Translations under genes and position numbers: made by a program
The notes under the pieces: model-generated
The model's database searches: none
What the model was told of the DNA's origin: nothing
Seen by the model: only the letters and a program-made list of their open reading frames with translations
Shown: one piece after another, positions 30,340 to 39,834 of the stretch
Numbering within the stretch: the stretch's first letter is position 1
How the letters are laid out: each line of letters opens with the position of its first letter
From: Hyphomicrobium sp.
Lineage (GTDB): Bacteria > Pseudomonadota > Alphaproteobacteria > Rhizobiales > Hyphomicrobiaceae
DNA: 64,000 bases
Reading direction: 5' to 3'
Assembly (NCBI GenBank): GCA_002928735.1
Contig: PERL01000003.1
Span: 269,455-333,454 of the forward strand

Positions 30340-31710
30340 TCAGGTCTGCAGCGCTTCTTTTTGGCGTGCGAGGAGCCAATAGAGGCCGAGGATGCCGGCG
30401 ATCAGAGCGCCCGCGATGAGCGGAGCTTTGATGTCGCTCGAGGCGACGCGCACGACGATGAGCACGATGCAGAGCAGGCAGCCGAGGGCCGGGACCCATG
30501 TTGGAATCTCAAAGCGGCCTTCTTGTTCGCCGGGGCGGCGCTTCAAGACGAACAGCGCGGCGTTGACGATCGCGAATGTGAACAGCAGCAGGAGCACCGT
30601 GGCGGCAGCCAATTCTGAGACGTTGGCGGAGAGCATGAGCGGCGTGAGCAATGCGAAGAGGATCAGGATCGCAATATGGGGCGTCTGGCGCGTGGGGTGG
30701 ACGCGGGCGACGGCCGGCGGTAGCAGGCCCTGGTTCGACATGCCGTAGAGCATGCGGGAGGCCGTGACGTAGTTGACGAGGGCCGTGTTGGCGACGGCGA
30801 ACATCGTAATGGCGACGAGAACGACAGCGGGGAAGGCGGGGGCTGCTTTTTCCATGACGGCGGCGAGGGGGGCGGGGGCCGCGGACAGCTCTTGATACGG
30901 GACGACGGAGACGGCCGAGATGGCGACCGCGATGTAGAGCACGGTGGCGAGCAGCATGGCGGTCACGAGGGCGATGGGAATAGTGGTCTCGGGGTTTTTG
31001 ACTTCTTCGGCGACGTTGTAGGTGTCCTCGAAACCGATGAAGGCGAAGAACGTCAGGATGGAGCCCTGGAGGATCAGCAGCGCGGTGCTGCCATCGAGCG
31101 TACTGGCGGGGGTTTCGAAATAGTCGACGCTGCCCCAGTAGCTGAAGCTCACGGCGATGACGATCAGAAGTCCTGCGGCTTCAACGACCGTGCACATAAC
31201 GTTGACCCACATGCTTTCGCGGATACCGCGAAAGACAATGCCGGCGGTGATCAGCAGGAAGCCGAGGGCCAGGGCCTCGACGGGGATGCTGGTCATACCG
31301 GTGACGCTTGCCAAATTGCTGGCGAACACGCGCGACTGGGTGGCAACCGAGGTCATGCCGGAGCAGACGAGCGCGAGGCCGACGGCGAAGGAAAGGATGG
31401 GCCAGCCAAAGGCGCGGTCGGTCACGTAGGATGCGCCGCCCGCGCGGGGATAGCGGGAGCCGAGAGAGGCGTAGCTCAGGGCCGTTAACAGTGCGGCGCA
31501 GAGGGCTGCCACAAAGGAGAGCCAGACGGCATTGCCCACGACGCCGGCGGCCTTGCCGACGAGGGCATAAATGCCGGAACCCAGCATGCTGCCGAGAGCA
31601 TAAAGGGTCAATTCGAAGGGGCCGATGGCGCGCTTAAGAGAGGGCTGCGAATTTGGATCGTTCGTCAAAATGCTCTCCCGCCGGCCATTCTCTGAGGAAC
31701 TGGAGCGCAA
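30340..31710 (-). CDS. APC family amino acid permease
   Basis: A 456-residue inner-membrane transporter with about 12 hydrophobic segments. The first transmembrane segment has the APC signature (LYALGSMLGSGIYALVGKAAG), followed by GSRYPRAGGASYVTDRAFG, and FFAFIGFEDTYNVAEEVKNPE in the TM6 region, all typical of the cationic amino acid transporter / APC branch. Likely substrates are amino acids or polyamines in symport with protons. The N-terminal 25 residues are hydrophilic and the exact start is uncertain. Confidence 0.88.
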   Translation of the reverse strand: MRSSSSENGRRESILTNDPNSQPSLKRAIGPFELTLYALGSMLGSGIYALVGKAAGVVGNAVWLSFVAALCAALLTALSYASLGSRYPRAGGASYVTDRAFGWPILSFAVGLALVCSGMTSVATQSRVFASNLASVTGMTSIPVEALALGFLLITAGIVFRGIRESMWVNVMCTVVEAAGLLIVIAVSFSYWGSVDYFETPASTLDGSTALLILQGSILTFFAFIGFEDTYNVAEEVKNPETTIPIALVTAMLLATVLYIAVAISAVSVVPYQELSAAPAPLAAVMEKAAPAFPAVVLVAITMFAVANTALVNYVTASRMLYGMSNQGLLPPAVARVHPTRQTPHIAILILFALLTPLMLSANVSELAAATVLLLLFTFAIVNAALFVLKRRPGEQEGRFEIPTWVPALGCLLCIVLIVVRVASSDIKAPLIAGALIAGILGLYWLLARQKEALQT

Positions 31711-31753
31711 ACTATGGCACGATCACGAGAGCCGGGTGGAGATTTTGTACCCT

Positions 31754-31900
31754 ATGTCGCGCTTCGTATGTCTTTCAGCGGCTGTTGTATTTCTGGTCTG
31801 CGGGGTGGGTTCACTTCAGGCCCGCATCCAGGATGGCTCGGCCGATGTTTGCTGGGAGCCGGACCATGAATGGCCGGTGCCGTGCGACGATGAGGAATAG
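31754..31900 (+). CDS. Small exported protein with acidic C-terminus
   Basis: A 48-residue product from ATG 31754. It has a short signal peptide (MSRFVCLSAAVVFLVCGVGS) and an acidic mature part with two Cys residues in CWEPDHEWPVPCDDEE that could form a disulfide. The in-frame opening extends to 31625, but those residues overlap the permease gene start and lack an export signal. No characterised family is known to me. The gene precedes nadE by 48 bases on the same strand. Confidence 0.6.
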   Translation: MSRFVCLSAAVVFLVCGVGSLQARIQDGSADVCWEPDHEWPVPCDDEE

Positions 31901-31948
31901 CCGCTTTGTCCCGTGGACCGGGACGCCGGGGCGACGTAAAAGCGGCGC

Positions 31949-33697
31949 ATGACACAGCCTGCTTCCACCCTCAAAATTGCGCTTGCGCAGCTCAATGCCG
32001 TTGTCGGTGATATCGCCGGGAACGTGGAGAAGATCCGTGCGGCGCGGTCCGAGGCGGCCCAGATGGGCGCGGATCTCGTCGTGTTTCCGGAACTGTTCGT
32101 TACGGGCTATCCGCCGGAAGACCTCGTGCTGCGGCCGGCGTTCCAGCAGGCGGCGCTGCATGCGGTGGAGGACCTCGCACGCACTATGGGGCCGGGGCCG
32201 GCGGTGCTGACGGGGACGATCTGGCCGGAGCCGGGCGAGGGGCGCCCGCGTGTCTATAACGCGGTGGTGCTGCTCGATGAGGGGGCGGTGAAGGCCGTGC
32301 GCACAAAAGTCGAGCTGCCGAACTACGGCGTGTTCGACGAAGTGCGCGTGTTCACGCCAGGGCCGCTGCCGGGGCCGATCTTGTTTAAGGGCGTGAAGAT
32401 CGGGGTGCCGATCTGCGAGGACATCTGGAAGGAACAGGTGTGCGAGTGCCTCGCCGAGTGCGGGGCGGAGATTTTGATTTCGCCGAACGGGTCGCCGTTC
32501 GATTGGCCGAAACCTGATTTGCGCATGAACGTGGCTGTGGCGCGGGTGACGGAGACGGGATTGCCGCTCGTCTATCTCAATCTCATCGGCGGGCAGGACG
32601 AACTCGTGTTCGACGGGGCGTCGTTCGTGCTCAATGCGGATCGCTCGCTGCCGGTGCAAATGGCGGCGTGGGGCGAAAGTGTCATTCTGACCACGTGGAC
32701 GCGGGAGAGCGGCGGGTGGGTGTGCGCGGCGGGGGCGCGCGCGACCTTGCCGGAAGGCGATGCATCGGCCTACAGCGCGTGCGTCTTGGGTTTGCGCGAC
32801 TATGTGGGCAAGAACGGGTTTCCGGGTGTGGTGCTCGGGTTGTCGGGCGGCGTCGATAGTGCGCTGGTGGCGGCGATTGCCGTTGACGCGCTGGGTGCGG
32901 ATAAGGTTCGCGCGGTGATGCTGCCGTACCAGTACACGTCGCAGGAGAGCCTGGAGGACGCGGCAGCATGCGCGAAGGCGCTGGGCATTCGGTATGATGT
33001 GGTGCCGATCGCGGAGCCGGTGGAGGGATTTTCGGATGCCTTGGCGGGGCTCTTTGCGGGGACCAACGCCGACATCACGGAAGAGAACCTGCAGAGCCGA
33101 GCGCGCGGCACGATCCTGATGGCGATCTCGAACAAGTTCGGGTTGATGGTGCTGACGACGGGCAACAAAAGCGAGATGTCGGTCGGTTACGCGACGCTCT
33201 ACGGCGACATGAACGGCGGCTTCAATCCAATTAAGGATCTCTACAAGGGCGAGGTTTACCGGCTGTGCCGGTGGCGCAATGCGAATGAGCCGCCCGGCGG
33301 CATGGGGCCCGGCGGCGAGGTGATTCCAGATCGCATTCTGACGAAGGCGCCGTCGGCCGAGTTGCGGCCCAATCAGACGGATCAGGACAGCTTGCCGCCG
33401 TATGACGTGCTCGACGACATCCTCTTCTGTCTAGTGGAGAAGGAAATGCCGATCGCCGACATCGTGGCGCGCGGGCATGACGTGGCGACGGTGAAAAAGG
33501 TGGAGCGGCTGCTCTATCTGGCGGAATACAAGCGACGGCAGGCGGCGCCGGGCGTCAAGATCTCGGCGCGCAATTTCGGACGCGACCGGCGCTATCCGAT
33601 AACAAATAAATTCCGCGAGACGAACCTGTCGCTGGCGGCCGGGGCAACGGGTGCCAAGATCGTGGTGCCGCGCGCCGACGGCGGCGATGTTTCATAA
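31949..33697 (+). CDS. nadE: Glutamine-dependent NAD+ synthetase
   Basis: Converts deamido-NAD to NAD+ using glutamine-derived ammonia. The 582-residue protein joins an N-terminal nitrilase-type amidase (ALAQLNAVVGDIAGN, VFPELFVTGYPPEDL, catalytic Lys in the KVELPNYGVFDE region, VPICEDIW with the catalytic Cys) to a C-terminal synthetase with the PP-loop LSGGVDSAL, LTTGNKSEMSVGYATLYGD and ILTKAPSAELRPNQTDQD. It lies upstream of gltX with a 15-base gap, which suggests co-transcription. Confidence 0.96.
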   Translation: MTQPASTLKIALAQLNAVVGDIAGNVEKIRAARSEAAQMGADLVVFPELFVTGYPPEDLVLRPAFQQAALHAVEDLARTMGPGPAVLTGTIWPEPGEGRPRVYNAVVLLDEGAVKAVRTKVELPNYGVFDEVRVFTPGPLPGPILFKGVKIGVPICEDIWKEQVCECLAECGAEILISPNGSPFDWPKPDLRMNVAVARVTETGLPLVYLNLIGGQDELVFDGASFVLNADRSLPVQMAAWGESVILTTWTRESGGWVCAAGARATLPEGDASAYSACVLGLRDYVGKNGFPGVVLGLSGGVDSALVAAIAVDALGADKVRAVMLPYQYTSQESLEDAAACAKALGIRYDVVPIAEPVEGFSDALAGLFAGTNADITEENLQSRARGTILMAISNKFGLMVLTTGNKSEMSVGYATLYGDMNGGFNPIKDLYKGEVYRLCRWRNANEPPGGMGPGGEVIPDRILTKAPSAELRPNQTDQDSLPPYDVLDDILFCLVEKEMPIADIVARGHDVATVKKVERLLYLAEYKRRQAAPGVKISARNFGRDRRYPITNKFRETNLSLAAGATGAKIVVPRADGGDVS

Positions 33698-33712
33698 AGG
33701 CAGACGCAGTCC

Positions 33713-35077
33713 ATGACCCCGCATCTTCGTTTCGCGCCGAGCCCAACGGGCTATCTGCACTACGGCAACCTGCGCACGGCGGTACTCAATTTTCTGTTTG
33801 CGAAGAAGCACGGCGGGCATTTTCTGCTGCGGCTCGATGATACCGACCGGGAGCGGTCGACTGAGGAATTCGCGCTGCAGATCGCGAAGGATCTGCGCTG
33901 GCTCGGGTTCACGTGGGATGCCGAAGCAAAGCAGTCTGACCGGACGGCGCGGTATGAAGCAGCGGCGGAACAGTTGAAGGCGGCGGGGCGGCTTTATGCG
34001 TGCTTCGAGACGCCGGACGAACTGGACCGGCGGCGAAAGCGGCAGTTGGCGAGTGGACGGCCGCCGATTTATGACCGGGCGGCGTTGAAGCTCGCGGAAG
34101 AGGATCGGGCGCGGCTTGCGGCCGAGGGGCGGGTTCCGCATTGGCGGTTCCGGCTGGACAATTCGGGTGCGGCAGGGGGCTTGGTGCCCGAGCACACAAA
34201 CGTGGCGTGGGACGATCTTATTCGCGGGACGCAGACGGTGGATCTGGGATCGCTGTCGGACCCGGTTTTGATCCGGGCGGATGGGACGTTTCTCTATACG
34301 TTTACGAGCGTCGTGGATGATATCGATTTCGGGATCACGCATATCATTCGCGGCGAAGATCATGTCACGAATACGGGCGTGCAGGTCGATCTCTTCAAGG
34401 CGTTGGGTGCCAATCCGCCGGCGTTTGCGCATCACGCGCTGCTGACGGCCAGCGGCGATCTGAAGATGTCGAAGCGCTCGGGCGACATGGCGCTGATGAA
34501 CAGCCGCGAGTTGGAGCCGATGGCGGTTGCCAGTTATGTGGCGCTGATCGGGACATCGGATGCGATCGAGCCGATGCGCTCGATGCAGGAATTGGCCGAG
34601 AAGCTCGACCTTTCGCATGTCTCGACGTCGGCGGCGCGGTTCGATCTTGGGGAACTGAAGGCGCTCAACGCACGCTTTTTGCATGCGACGCCCTATGCTG
34701 AGGTTGCGGAACGATTGGCCGCCAAGGGGATTGGGGGCGGCGAAGCGTTCTGGCTCGCGGTTCGCGGAAATCTGTTTGTGTTCGACGATGTGGACGGCTG
34801 GTGGCGGGTCGTCGATCAGGAGATCGCGCCCATTGTCGAGAATGCAGAGTTTCTTGCCAAAGCGGCAGCTGTGCTGCCAGCTGAGCCGTGGGGCGAGGCG
34901 ACTTGGGCGGATTGGACGAACGCGGTGAAGGCTGCAACGGGGGCCAAGGGCAAGGCGCTGTTTCATCCGCTGCGGTTGGCGCTGACGGCTGCGGAGAGCG
35001 GGCCGGAGTTGAAGGCGTTGCTGCCGCTCATCGGCCGGAAGAAAGTGCTGGCGCGCTTAGCCGGCAAAACGGCTTGA
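33713..35077 (+). CDS. gltX: Glutamyl-tRNA synthetase
   Basis: Charges tRNA-Glu, and tRNA-Gln where an amidotransferase is used, as in most alphaproteobacteria. The 454-residue class I synthetase has [15 protein letters not shown] (the HIGH motif as HYGN), [36 protein letters not shown] and the LKMSKRSGD (KMSKS) motif, with an anticodon-binding C-terminal part. Many relatives carry two gltX genes with different tRNA preferences, and the HYGN variant fits the second type. Whether another copy exists cannot be seen here. Confidence 0.93.
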   Translation: MTPHLRFAPSPTGYLHYGNLRTAVLNFLFAKKHGGHFLLRLDDTDRERSTEEFALQIAKDLRWLGFTWDAEAKQSDRTARYEAAAEQLKAAGRLYACFETPDELDRRRKRQLASGRPPIYDRAALKLAEEDRARLAAEGRVPHWRFRLDNSGAAGGLVPEHTNVAWDDLIRGTQTVDLGSLSDPVLIRADGTFLYTFTSVVDDIDFGITHIIRGEDHVTNTGVQVDLFKALGANPPAFAHHALLTASGDLKMSKRSGDMALMNSRELEPMAVASYVALIGTSDAIEPMRSMQELAEKLDLSHVSTSAARFDLGELKALNARFLHATPYAEVAERLAAKGIGGGEAFWLAVRGNLFVFDDVDGWWRVVDQEIAPIVENAEFLAKAAAVLPAEPWGEATWADWTNAVKAATGAKGKALFHPLRLALTAAESGPELKALLPLIGRKKVLARLAGKTA

Positions 35078-35133
35078 AGTCATCGTCATCGCGGTGTTTG
35101 ATCCAGGTCAGATATGCTTGACCGGGGAGCCGC

Positions 35134-35403
35134 ATGCCGAAAATCGTCTTCGCGCCGGCTTTGCAGCGGCATGTGGCCTTGCCGCCTGTGGTGGTGGATG
35201 GCGCGACCGTTCGGGACGTCTTGGACGCGGCGCTCAACGGTAACGATCGGGCGCGGCGCTACATTCTCGATGATCAGGCGGCGCTCCGAAAACATATGCT
35301 CATTTTTGTTGACGGGGCCCGTGTGGCCGACCGCCGGGGCTTGAGCGATCCCGTGCAACCCACGTCCGAAATTTATGTTCTGCAGTCGCTGTCGGGCGGC
35401 TGA
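35134..35403 (+). CDS. MoaD/ThiS-like ubiquitin-fold protein
   Basis: The 89-residue product has a beta-grasp layout (VALPPVVVDGATVRDVLDAAL, HMLIFVDGARVADRRGL, PTSEIYVLQSLSGG) and ends in the Gly-Gly pair that is adenylated and thiocarboxylated in sulfur carriers of the MoaD and ThiS families. GGGGAG precedes the ATG. The BNR-repeat gene starts 32 bases after its stop on the same strand, and no moaE, thiG or cysO-type partner is nearby. The pairing of a MoaD-like carrier with a BNR-repeat protein recurs in many genomes but has no established function. Confidence 0.85.
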   Translation: MPKIVFAPALQRHVALPPVVVDGATVRDVLDAALNGNDRARRYILDDQAALRKHMLIFVDGARVADRRGLSDPVQPTSEIYVLQSLSGG

Positions 35404-35435
35404 ACTTGAGCTTAGCTTTGAACCGGAGACGCGCA

Positions 35436-36557
35436 ATGAGCGACCGTTTTCTCGTGGCGACGCGCAAGGGGCTGTTCACGTTCGAGCGGCGTGGGCGTGG
35501 CCCGCAACCGTGGCAGATCACGCACACGGACTTCTTCGGCGATAACGTGTCCATGGTGCTGCATGACGCGCGGCACGGGCATCTGCATGCCGCGCTCGAT
35601 CACGGGCATTTCGGCGTGAAGATGCACCGCGCCGACGAGGCGACGCGCGTTTGGGAGGAGTTGCCCGCACCGGCCTATCCGCCACGGCCTGACGATCTGG
35701 AAGAAAACGATATGTGGGGGCGGCCATTGCCGTGGTCGACGGTGCGGGTCTGGGCGCTGGAGACGGGCGGGCGGAGTGAGCCGGGGACGCTGTGGTGCGG
35801 CACGATCCCGGGCGGGTTGTTCAAATCAGAGGACAGTGGTGCGACGTGGCAGATCGTGGGATCGCTGTGGCATCATCCGGATCGGCCGAAGTGGATGGCC
35901 GGTGGGGCCGACCTGCCGGCGCTGCATGCGATCCTGGTTGATCCGCGCAATCCGGCGACCGTGCGCGTTGGCGTTTCCACCGGGGGCATGTGGCAGACCG
36001 ACGATGGGGGGGCGACGTGGCGCGTGCGCGGCCAGGGATTGCGCGCGGAGTACGTGCCGCCTGAGCATACGCATCATCCCATGTATCAGGATATCCATGC
36101 GCTGGCGCAGTGCCCGGGCGAGCCTGACCGGCTCTGGATTCAGCACCACAACGGCATTTTTCATTCGGAAGATGGCGGGGAAACGTGGCGGGAGATTACG
36201 GACGTTGGTGTGTCGACCTTCGGGTTTGCTGTGAAGGTGCATCCGCGCGATGGGGGGACGGCGTGGTTCGTGCCGGCGATCAAGGATGAGAAGCGGGTTC
36301 CGGCGGATGGACGCTTCGTGGTGACGCGGACGCGGGATGGGGGACGGACGTTTGACACGTTGACCCGTGGTCTGCCGCAGCAGCACGCCTACGATCTTGT
36401 TTATCGGCACGCGCTCGACATCGATGGAAGTGGGGAACGTCTCGTGATGGGGAGTACGACGGGCGGCGTGTGGGTGAGCGAAGACGGGGGCGATAGCTGG
36501 CTGGAAGCCGCCGGACGGTTGCCGCCGGTTTATTGCGTGCGGTTCATGGCAAACTGA
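35436..36557 (+). CDS. BNR/sialidase-like beta-propeller protein
   Basis: The protein has 373 residues from ATG 35436, with GGAG 8 bases upstream. It has repeated Asp-box (SxDxGxTW) motifs: SEDSGATW, TDDGGATW, SEDGGETW, TRDGGRTF and SEDGGDSW. The fold is a sialidase-type or WD40/YVTN-like beta-propeller. There is no signal peptide and the Arg triad of sialidases was not identified, so a glycosidase role is unlikely. A cytoplasmic location and the adjacent MoaD-like gene suggest a sulfur-carrier-linked role that is not described. Confidence 0.85.
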   Translation: MSDRFLVATRKGLFTFERRGRGPQPWQITHTDFFGDNVSMVLHDARHGHLHAALDHGHFGVKMHRADEATRVWEELPAPAYPPRPDDLEENDMWGRPLPWSTVRVWALETGGRSEPGTLWCGTIPGGLFKSEDSGATWQIVGSLWHHPDRPKWMAGGADLPALHAILVDPRNPATVRVGVSTGGMWQTDDGGATWRVRGQGLRAEYVPPEHTHHPMYQDIHALAQCPGEPDRLWIQHHNGIFHSEDGGETWREITDVGVSTFGFAVKVHPRDGGTAWFVPAIKDEKRVPADGRFVVTRTRDGGRTFDTLTRGLPQQHAYDLVYRHALDIDGSGERLVMGSTTGGVWVSEDGGDSWLEAAGRLPPVYCVRFMAN

Positions 36558-37673
36558 CTATTGGGGTGTCGTTACGTCGGAGGCCCAGCCTGAGGCGGCG
36601 GTTCCGCCGGATGCAGTCGTGGCCGGTGCGGGCGTTTCTGCCGGAATGGCGGGCGGGGTGACAGCGCCTTGCTGCTGGGTGCCGTCGCCGGTGGCGGGCG
36701 TGCCGGCGTTATACTCTTCGGCTTTGCACGAGCAGCCTTGCACGTATTCCTTGCGGTAGCGGAAGGCGACTTTCATCGACGTGTAGGGCGTGTTCGATTG
36801 CGCACCAACCATCTGCTCCACCGATCCGCCGGGGTTCTGATAGTAAAACAACTCGGTCGGGGCGGCGCATTTGGATGAGCACACCTCTGCATCGCGCTCG
36901 AAGTGGTTGGGGAGCGTGGAGAAGCTGACGGGGAAATAGTAGCCGTCGCAGAGGCGCACGCAGACGGTGCGATACGTCGCGTAGGGCAGATTCGAGAATG
37001 AGCTGCCAAGGCCGCCGCCGCTGCCGCCGCTGTCTTCCTGCCAGAGCGACTGGAAGGGGTTCTGCTCGGTGCGGCGGGCCTGCTGCTGATAGGTGGCGCC
37101 GCAATTGTTGCGGGCCAATTCGCGGACGATTTCGTCGGTGTAGGAGCGGCCGGACTGGGAGATGAGCTGGCTGCGCTGGTTTTCGAGATCGGCTTTCTGG
37201 CGCTTTAGGCCATCGACTTCGCGCGAGAGGTCGACGCACTTCTTGGTATTGCGCAGCGTCTTGGAGAACAGGAAGTATTCATAGCAGGAGCGTTCGAGCG
37301 TCTGCGATCCCTGGCGCAACTGCTGATCGATCTGGCGGAGCTGGCTTTCGACCATCGGCAGGATGTCGCGCGACTGGCCACCGTTTTGGGTTTCCTGCAC
37401 GAGGCGCTGTTCGAGCTGGAGGCAGACCGGAGAACGGCCGGTGGGGGGCGGCGGAACGCCCGGGCGTGCGGCGGGTTCGGGTGGCGGGCGCCAGGCGGGC
37501 GGGGCTTGCTCGACGGGCCGGCGTTCCTGGGGCTGTTGGTCCCAGGGCCAAGAGAATTGGGCTGCGGCGGGAGATGCGGACAGGGCTGCGGCGGCAAGGG
37601 CAAGCGCCGCCGTCAGCGCAAGACCGCTTGCACTGCGCAGATTCCTACCGGTGGTGGCCTGTGTGCTCGTCAT
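36558..37673 (-). CDS. DUF2865 domain exported protein
   Basis: A 371-residue protein from ATG 37673. A signal peptide with core LALTAALALAAAAL ends near AAAQ, followed by a Pro/Arg-rich linker and a helical, glutamine-rich region (LEQRLVQETQNGG, SREVDGLKRQKADLENQRSQL) consistent with a coiled coil. The C-terminal DUF2865 domain has YATYRTVCVRLCDGYYFPVS, FERDAEVCSSKC and the paired cysteines CSCKAEEY. The function of DUF2865 is unknown; it is restricted to alphaproteobacteria. The frame extends upstream to 37856 without an export signal, so the internal start is preferred. Confidence 0.88.
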   Translation of the reverse strand: MTSTQATTGRNLRSASGLALTAALALAAAALSASPAAAQFSWPWDQQPQERRPVEQAPPAWRPPPEPAARPGVPPPPTGRSPVCLQLEQRLVQETQNGGQSRDILPMVESQLRQIDQQLRQGSQTLERSCYEYFLFSKTLRNTKKCVDLSREVDGLKRQKADLENQRSQLISQSGRSYTDEIVRELARNNCGATYQQQARRTEQNPFQSLWQEDSGGSGGGLGSSFSNLPYATYRTVCVRLCDGYYFPVSFSTLPNHFERDAEVCSSKCAAPTELFYYQNPGGSVEQMVGAQSNTPYTSMKVAFRYRKEYVQGCSCKAEEYNAGTPATGDGTQQQGAVTPPAIPAETPAPATTASGGTAASGWASDVTTPQ

Positions 37674-38011
37674 CTCTCGGCCGGCTTGTCCTTTTGGTTT
37701 GCCGGCATCCTTCGCCCAAGTCCTTGATCCAGCCGGGACTATGGCATAGGCGCGCAATGGGGAGCAATTGCGGCACGGGACAAGGCTGTGCATGGCGCGG
37801 TGTGGGGCGGAACCGTCCGGGCAGCCCCAGTTGACGGCGGCGGAGGGCGGTCGCATAAGCAGCGCATGGCCACGCGCAGTAGCATTTTTGCCGTAAGCAT
37901 CTGTTGCGGCATTCTCATTCCGGGCTAGTCAAGCAGGCCGGCCGCGCGACCTCGTCTTCCCGTTATCGCAAGACAGAGCTCAGTCCCGCCGGTGAAGAGG
38001 GGCGATTTCGC
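37674..38011. other. Divergent intergenic region between the DUF2865 gene and cysS
   Basis: About 338 bases. It should contain both promoters. The cysS frame is open from 37904, but the added residues are low-complexity and unlike the family. No repeat, terminator or convincing promoter pair was recognised. Confidence 0.35.
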
Positions 38012-39430
38012 ATGTCACTGAGGCTCTACAACACGCTGACACGGCAGAAGGAGCCGTTTGAGCCGCTCGATCCCAAGAACGTGCGCATGTACGTCTGTGG
38101 ACCGACGGTCTACGACTTCGCGCACATCGGGAATGCGCGGCCGGTGATCGTGTTCGACGTGCTGTTCCGGCTGCTGCGCGAGATCTACGGCAAAGAGCAC
38201 GTCACTTACGTCCGCAACATCACGGACGTGGACGACAAGATCAATGCGCGCGCGGCGGAGCGGTATCCGGATCTGGCGCCCGAGATCGGCATTCGCAAGC
38301 TGACGGAAGAGACAGCGGCGCAGTTCCATAAGGACATTGCGGCGCTCGGCGTGCTCGAGCCGACGGTGGAGCCGCGGGCGACGGAGCACATCGTCGAGAT
38401 GGTGGCGCTGTGCAATCAGCTCGTCGCCAAGGGCCATGCATATGTGGCGGCGGACCATGTGCTGTTCGATGTGTCGTCGATGGCGGATTACGGGCGGCTG
38501 TCGAACCGGTCTTTAGAAGAGATGGAGGCCGGGGCGCGGGTCGAGGTGGCGCCGTACAAGAAGGGTCCGATGGACTTCGTCTTGTGGAAGCCGTCGAAGC
38601 CGGGTGAGCCGGCGTGGCCGTCGCCTGCGGGCATCGCGGCGCCGGGGCGGCCTGGGTGGCACATCGAATGCTCGGCGATGGCGGGCAAGCATCTGGGCGA
38701 GGTTTTCGACATTCACGGCGGGGGCATTGATCTGGCCTTTCCGCACCACGAGAACGAGATCGCGCAGTCGCGGTGCGCGCACGGCACGGACGTGATGGCG
38801 CGGGTGTGGATGCACAACGGCTTCCTGCAGGTGGAAGGCGAGAAGATGTCGAAATCGCTCGGCAACTTCATCACGATCAACGAGCTGTTGGAGACGAAAA
38901 AATTTGGGGCCAACCAATGGCACGGGCGTGTCGTGCGGTTTGCGATGTTGGGGACGCACTACCGTCAGCCCATCGATTGGACCGTGGACCGGCTGGTGCA
39001 GGCGCGTGCGACGCTGTTCGATTTGAGCTTTTTGCATGGGGCGCCGGTAGCGGACGCGCCGCATCCGGAGGTCGTGGCAGCCTTGTCGGACGATCTCAAT
39101 ACCCCGAGCGCGATTTCGATCATTCATGGGCTGGCCAAGTCGGCGCACCGGAATGCGGACACGGCGGCCGTGCTGAAGGCGACGCTGCAGTTCATGGGGC
39201 TTTACGGGAATGAAACCCAGGCGGAGTTGAACCCGGGGCATGAGGTGCGCGCGATCGATGCATCGAAGGTGGAGCCTTTGATTGTGGCGCGGCTCGCGGC
39301 GCGCAGGCGCAAGGACTTCAAGGAGAGCGACCGGATCCGCGATGAACTGGCGGCGATGGGTGTTGTATTGAAGGATGCTAAGAACAAAGAGACGGGCGAG
39401 ATCGAGACGACGTGGGAGATCGCGCGGTGA
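38012..39430 (+). CDS. cysS: Cysteinyl-tRNA synthetase
   Basis: A class I tRNA synthetase that charges tRNA-Cys. The 472-residue protein from ATG 38012, preceded by GAGGGG, has the HIGH-type motif in [19 protein letters not shown], where the Cys is the first zinc ligand. Other expected blocks are [20 protein letters not shown] and [15 protein letters not shown] with further zinc ligands, and the KMSKSLGN motif. The C-terminal DALR-type helical domain is complete. A pair of GC-rich palindromes follows the stop codon. Confidence 0.96.
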   Translation: MSLRLYNTLTRQKEPFEPLDPKNVRMYVCGPTVYDFAHIGNARPVIVFDVLFRLLREIYGKEHVTYVRNITDVDDKINARAAERYPDLAPEIGIRKLTEETAAQFHKDIAALGVLEPTVEPRATEHIVEMVALCNQLVAKGHAYVAADHVLFDVSSMADYGRLSNRSLEEMEAGARVEVAPYKKGPMDFVLWKPSKPGEPAWPSPAGIAAPGRPGWHIECSAMAGKHLGEVFDIHGGGIDLAFPHHENEIAQSRCAHGTDVMARVWMHNGFLQVEGEKMSKSLGNFITINELLETKKFGANQWHGRVVRFAMLGTHYRQPIDWTVDRLVQARATLFDLSFLHGAPVADAPHPEVVAALSDDLNTPSAISIIHGLAKSAHRNADTAAVLKATLQFMGLYGNETQAELNPGHEVRAIDASKVEPLIVARLAARRRKDFKESDRIRDELAAMGVVLKDAKNKETGEIETTWEIAR

Positions 39431-39437
39431 GGACTAA

Positions 39438-39543
39438 CCCCCTCTCCCCATCGTCTTCGATGGGGGAGGGGGAACGTTCGGGCCGCTTGCGCCGACGGAC
39501 GAAGGAACCCCCACCCCTAACCCCTCCCCGCAAGGGCGAGGGG
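39438..39543. repeat. Two GC-rich palindromes (CCCCTC/GAGGGG type) after cysS
   Basis: The first hairpin (39438-39472) pairs CCCCCTC and CCCCATCG with CGATGGGG and GAGGGGG. The second (39521-39543) pairs CCCCTC and CCC with GGG and GAGGGG around a CGCAA loop. Both belong to the same family of scattered intergenic palindromes as the one at 25485-25516. The first could act as a weak terminator for cysS, although no T run is present. Confidence 0.7.
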
Positions 39544-39580
39544 AATTAGAGCGGCATGCATTTCAAACGGAGGTGCTGAG

Positions 39581-39709
39581 ATGACGACGGAATCGAAGGC
39601 GGTGCGGTGGGGGTTGCGGCTGGTGGGGATTGGGATGATTGCGACGGCGCTGGCATTAGCGGCGTGGTCGTTCGGGCTGTTTGAGGTTGCTTTGACGGAG
39701 ACGAAATGA
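39581..39709 (+). CDS. Tiny single-helix membrane protein (42 aa)
   Basis: Starts at ATG 39581 with a near-perfect GGAGGT ribosome binding site 6 bases upstream and stops at TGA 39707-39709. The sequence has a basic N-terminus (ESKAVRWGLR), one hydrophobic helix (LVGIGMIATALALAAWSFGLF) and an acidic tail. Its stop overlaps the next start as TGATG. The strong ribosome binding site and coupled overlap support a real gene. Function unknown. Confidence 0.7.
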   Translation: MTTESKAVRWGLRLVGIGMIATALALAAWSFGLFEVALTETK

Positions 39710-39834
39710 TGCGCAATGCATCGAATATGGTGGGGCGGTCGATCGGGCGGGCGATCGCTCTAGTGGTGGTGGCTGTTGTGCTGCTGGTGGCGGCCGTGAT
39801 GCTGGGGCTGATCCCGTTCAGCTTTGGCCCATGA
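39709..39834 (+). CDS. Tiny single-helix membrane protein (41 aa)
   Basis: The ATG at 39709 overlaps the preceding stop by one base and the TGA at 39832-39834 overlaps the GNAT start (ATGA), so three genes are translationally coupled. The N-terminus is basic (MRNASNMVGRSIGRA), followed by one long hydrophobic helix (IALVVVAVVLLVAAVMLGLI). No family is recognised. The double overlap is strong evidence for translation. Confidence 0.68.
   Translation: MRNASNMVGRSIGRAIALVVVAVVLLVAAVMLGLIPFSFGP

Noticed and set aside
39438..39543. Possible CRISPR-like or tandem repeat after cysS
   Set aside because: There are only two unequal palindromes with no regular spacing or repeated unit; they fit the scattered GC-rich palindrome family instead.
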